Part shown: positions 5,362 to 7,437 of the stretch, piece after piece
Layout: every line of letters begins with the position of its first letter
How positions within the stretch are numbered: the stretch's first letter is position 1
Assembly: GCA_011065065.1 (NCBI GenBank)
Contig: JAAKFL010000089.1
Location: forward strand, 1 to 7,437
Reading direction: 5' to 3'
Length of the DNA stretch: 7,437 nt
Source of the DNA: Chlamydiota bacterium
Lineage (GTDB): Bacteria; Chlamydiota; Chlamydiia; Chlamydiales; SLFE01
Position numbers and translations under genes: made by a program
Notes under the pieces: model-generated
The model's database searches: none
Told to the model about the DNA's origin: nothing
The model's input: the letters and a program-made list of their open reading frames with translations, nothing else

Positions 5362-6318
5362 ATGGAATACCGTACTTTAGGAAAATCTGGCATCCAGCTC
5401 AGTGAAATGTCATTGGGATCCTGGCTCTCATTCGGTGAGAAAACAGGTTTGAATGCTGTGAAAGAAATGTGTCATTTTGCATTCGATCATGGGATCATTT
5501 TCTTCGACAATGCTGAGGTCTATGCCAATGGGGGCTCCGAACTTCTTATGGGAGAAGCCCTCCGCGACTTCAGACGTGATGAGATCGTTGTCTCCACAAA
5601 AATTTTCTTCGGCGGAGACGGCCCCAACAAGATGGGCCACTCCATGAAACGCTTAATTGAAGGGACAAAGAATTCTCTTCGCCGTCTTCAAATGGATCAC
5701 GTCGACCTACTCTATTGTCACAGAAGAGACGAGAATACTTCTGTAGAAGAAGCCGTTCGCGCGATGGACATTCTTATCCGCCAAGGCCATGCCCTCTATT
5801 GGGGAACATCTGAGTGGGAAGCTGATGACATTAAAGAAGCGCATAGCATCGCCAGACAACTCAATACGATTCCTCCATCCGTCGAACAGCCCGAATACAA
5901 TATGTTCCACCGCCAGAAGGTTGAACATGACTTTATCCCCCTGTTCAAAAAATATGGCATGGGAATCACTTCCTATAGTCCCACAGCATCCGGGGTCTTA
6001 ACAGGAAAATATCGTAATGGAATCCCCAAAGGCAGCCGATTGGATCTCAATCCTGAATTCATTCCCGCTGATTTTAATGAACGGGTTGAAAAAGCAAAAA
6101 TGCTTCATGAATTATCTGACAAAGTGGGCTGCACTCTCGCTCAATTTGCTATTGCCTGGTGCTTGAAAAATCCTAATATCAGTACTGTGATGGTTGGGGC
6201 TTCTAAGAAGGAACAGCTAGTCGAAAACCTCAAAGCCGCTCAATTTAAAGATAAATTGACAGATGACGTGATGAAGGAAGTTGAAAACATTCTCAGCAAG
6301 GTAACTGTTAGTTCATAA
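5362..6318 (+). CDS. Aldo/keto reductase, Kv-beta/YghZ-like
   Basis: A 318-residue NAD(P)H-dependent oxidoreductase with an (alpha/beta)8 barrel, reducing aldehydes or ketones; the physiological substrate cannot be told from sequence. The start MEYRTLGKSGIQLSEMSLG is typical, and AAGG lies 7 bp before the ATG. The catalytic tetrad is complete: Asp49 and Tyr54 in FFDNAEVYANGGSE, Lys80 in VVSTK, and His120 in LLYCHR. The WGTSEW motif and the C-terminal cofactor loop VMVGASKKEQLVENLKA are those of the AKR6 group (voltage-gated potassium channel beta subunits and bacterial relatives), to which the length also fits. The gene is transcribed divergently from dnaG, has its own promoter and ends before a strong terminator, so it is probably monocistronic. 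Confidence 0.95.
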   Translation: MEYRTLGKSGIQLSEMSLGSWLSFGEKTGLNAVKEMCHFAFDHGIIFFDNAEVYANGGSELLMGEALRDFRRDEIVVSTKIFFGGDGPNKMGHSMKRLIEGTKNSLRRLQMDHVDLLYCHRRDENTSVEEAVRAMDILIRQGHALYWGTSEWEADDIKEAHSIARQLNTIPPSVEQPEYNMFHRQKVEHDFIPLFKKYGMGITSYSPTASGVLTGKYRNGIPKGSRLDLNPEFIPADFNERVEKAKMLHELSDKVGCTLAQFAIAWCLKNPNISTVMVGASKKEQLVENLKAAQFKDKLTDDVMKEVENILSKVTVSS

Positions 6319-6383
6319 AATATATTCAATTAAGTTGAAGATTTGGAATTTTACCAACGATGGGGTTGGCAGATTCAAATCAG

Positions 6384-6423
6384 AAAAAATCCCCTACTAT
6401 GGGAGCATAGAGGGGATTTTTTT
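6384..6423. terminator. Bidirectional intrinsic terminator between convergent genes
   Basis: AAAAA-ATCCCCT (6384-6395) pairs with AGGGGAT-TTTTT (6411-6422), and CTATG (6397-6401) pairs with CATAG (6406-6410) around a GGAG loop. A single A bulges at 6396. An A-run on one side and a T-run on the other make it functional in both directions, ending the reductase transcript and, from the opposite strand, the SET-domain transcript. Confidence 0.92.
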
Positions 6424-6467
6424 CTGTTTTGAAGATGCCGACACCAGCTAAGGTAAAAAACAAATCA

Positions 6468-7136
6468 TCAATTTAATTGAATATAAGTACTGGGTGTGAT
6501 GCTAGCCGGCTTCATGCCCATTGCTTTCCAATATTCCTTACCATAATCATACAGCAACTGTTCGCCTTTTTGGATGGTCTTACTTGCGTAAAGAATAATG
6601 ACCGGAATCGTGAAAGGTTCAGATTTCGTTAAAAAGAGGATCGCATCCACATTACAATTTTCTGGTGACGTATGATTGATATATCGGGTAAAATTTCCAG
6701 AATCACAGGCATCCACATAAATTTTATGGTCATCTAATAGTTCAAACAGGTACATCGACTCGGTGTCATATTCACCCATTCCCAACTTACCAGTGTAAAA
6801 CCCAATAAATTCCCCTTTCTGCATCTCTTTTTCCGCAAAAACCCCGTAATTGACCTGATTGTCCACATAGGCAATCTGTACATATGAGGGAATTCCATTT
6901 GTCTGGAGAGATTCAATGTAATCCATGTAATGAGTCAGACTGGACACATCGGGTTCATCAGACATGCTTCCGTCAATCCAACACTCCTCGAACGGATCAA
7001 AAAACTCGACTTCATCGCGTAGCGACTTAGCCTTTAGGCTGATTTTTCGCGAAATACGAGCAGATTGAGCTTTCGGCAAAGCCAATCGCATGTGTTCTGG
7101 TAAAGTAAAAATTTTATTTTGGTTAATTTCAATCAT
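6468..7136 (-). CDS. SET-domain protein methyltransferase, possible effector (chlamydial Nue-like)
   Basis: A 222-residue protein with a C-terminal SET domain at about 88-205. Motifs in order are NYGVFAEKEMQKGEFIGFYT (96-115), RYINHTSPENCNVDA (151-165) with the Asn154-His155 cofactor pair, and GEQLLYDYG (191-199) with the likely catalytic Tyr198. No post-SET cysteine cluster follows. SET enzymes transfer a methyl group from S-adenosylmethionine to protein lysines. Chlamydia trachomatis Nue (CT737), a secreted SET histone methyltransferase, has a similar size; orthology is suggested but not shown. The N-terminal 85 residues are unassigned, with a basic stretch (27-40) that could aid targeting. 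The start has only a weak upstream AGG; a Met at residue 16 is the alternative. The target could be host histones or a bacterial protein. Confidence 0.88.
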   Translation of the reverse strand: MIEINQNKIFTLPEHMRLALPKAQSARISRKISLKAKSLRDEVEFFDPFEECWIDGSMSDEPDVSSLTHYMDYIESLQTNGIPSYVQIAYVDNQVNYGVFAEKEMQKGEFIGFYTGKLGMGEYDTESMYLFELLDDHKIYVDACDSGNFTRYINHTSPENCNVDAILFLTKSEPFTIPVIILYASKTIQKGEQLLYDYGKEYWKAMGMKPASITPSTYIQLN

Positions 7137-7158
7137 ATTATATAAACCTATCGCGTTG

Positions 7159-7187
7159 ATTATATAATACTTAAGAATTTTTTAAAA
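7159..7187 (-). promoter_or_regulatory. Possible promoter of the SET-domain gene
   Basis: On the minus strand a consensus TATAAT (7159-7164) is followed by a predicted start near 7152, about 16 nt before the ATG. The -35 position with a 17-bp spacer (7182-7187) reads TTTTAA, a poor match, so the call rests mainly on the -10 in AT-rich DNA. Confidence 0.35.
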
Positions 7188-7213
7188 GATTTTTTTTAGG
7201 GAAAATTAATCAC

Positions 7214-7296
7214 ATCCTGTCCATCCTGACTATCCTTTTATCCTGTTTTCCTAGCACAGGATAACAGGATAAAAGGATAGTCAGGATGTACAGGAT
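7214..7296. repeat. Long iteron-built hairpin (dispersed-repeat-like element)
   Basis: The arms 7214-7247 and 7263-7296 are reverse complements at 33 of 34 bases. The 15-bp centre can pair further (TCCT 7249-7252 with AGGA 7258-7261), leaving an AGCAC loop. Each arm consists of ATCCT-type units every 8-9 bp: the left arm has units at 7214, 7223, 7232 and 7240 with a TTCCT at 7248, mirrored as AGGAT units on the right. From memory, ATCCTG-type iteron palindromes are scattered in many unrelated bacterial genomes, so this may be a non-coding mobile or REP-like element. It starts 10 bp beyond the stop of the edge gene and has no adjoining T-run on either side, so it is not a classical terminator. 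Confidence 0.92.
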
Positions 7297-7305
7297 TATT
7301 ATGAG

Positions 7306-7437
7306 TTAAATAGTTTCTTCTTCATCGCTTGGCCCTATGATCTTATCGTCTTCGGTGAAAAGGCCCGCTCCAATGGTGACAAAGTTGCCCTCTTGCTTCA
7401 ATACCTTCGCTGGCATTCCATTGATATAGGGAACGCA
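7306..7437 (-). CDS. 3' end of an unidentified gene (partial)
   Basis: An open frame enters from the right edge and ends in TAA at 7306-7308, giving 43 visible residues starting CVPYINGMPAKVLKQEGNFV and ending KIIGPSDEEETI. Codon use looks like coding sequence, and the acidic tail is a normal protein end. There is no recognisable domain in this piece. Its start lies outside the window. The iteron hairpin immediately follows its stop and may form the end of its transcript. Confidence 0.65.
   Translation of the reverse strand, partial: CVPYINGMPAKVLKQEGNFVTIGAGLFTEDDKIIGPSDEEETI

Noticed and set aside
6319..6383. Additional small gene or RNA between the reductase stop and the terminator
   Set aside because: Too short, with no start signal or structure; it is best read as the 3' untranslated end.
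7214..7296. Repeated ATCCT units considered as a CRISPR array or as replication-origin iterons
   Set aside because: Units are only 8-9 bp, without unique spacers, and arranged as one inverted repeat; no replication-initiator gene or DnaA-box cluster is present.
7214..7296. The long hairpin as an ordinary intrinsic terminator
   Set aside because: No T-run directly follows either arm and the stem is far longer than usual.

Overview
The window looks like chromosomal DNA of an amoeba-associated chlamydia (order Parachlamydiales). The main evidence is the DNA primase, whose central region (GGKYVNS-ETP-FKKSR, then GLNF-RRRIAKE) is close to chlamydial DnaG as I remember it. A DCC-family gene overlaps the primase 3' end, as I recall it also does in Chlamydia. 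Eukaryote-like genes (two F-box proteins and a SET-domain protein) sit beside housekeeping genes, which is typical of protist endosymbionts. The DNA is AT-rich. No database was searched, so the assignment rests on recognition alone.

Left part (1-1500): the 3' end of one gene and a complete tandem paralogue encode a repetitive, probably beta-solenoid protein. The complete copy has a good promoter overlapped by two 11-bp direct repeats, and a strong terminator. It is followed by a small XRE-type regulator that looks like an antitoxin without a toxin. Its promoter contains a perfect 8-bp-arm palindrome between the -35 and -10 boxes, which suggests autoregulation.

Middle (1536-5249, all minus strand): dnaG, a DCC thiol-oxidoreductase-like gene overlapping its stop, then two F-box paralogues. 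Between the F-box genes lies a 39-bp relic of dnaG on the same strand, spliced to a copy of the F-box leader. The gene order fits a tandem duplication of a dnaG(3')-DCC-F-box block followed by deletion of the DCC copy. The F-box pair diverges unevenly: the leader plus the first 14 codons, and a SDKxGVDFSINEVC block, are nearly identical in DNA, while the rest has drifted.

Right part (5250-7437): dnaG and an aldo/keto reductase gene diverge from back-to-back promoters. The reductase and a SET-domain gene converge on a bidirectional terminator. Between the SET promoter and the 3' end of an unidentified gene at the edge lies an 83-bp near-perfect hairpin built of 8-9-bp ATCCT iterons, probably a dispersed repeat.

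In function, the primase is core replication. The F-box and SET proteins are candidate effectors acting on host ubiquitin ligases and chromatin or other methylation targets. The solenoid proteins are of unknown function. No complete new multi-gene system is evident. The most informative items are the duplication scar, the mosaic F-box pair, the solenoid family and the iteron hairpin.
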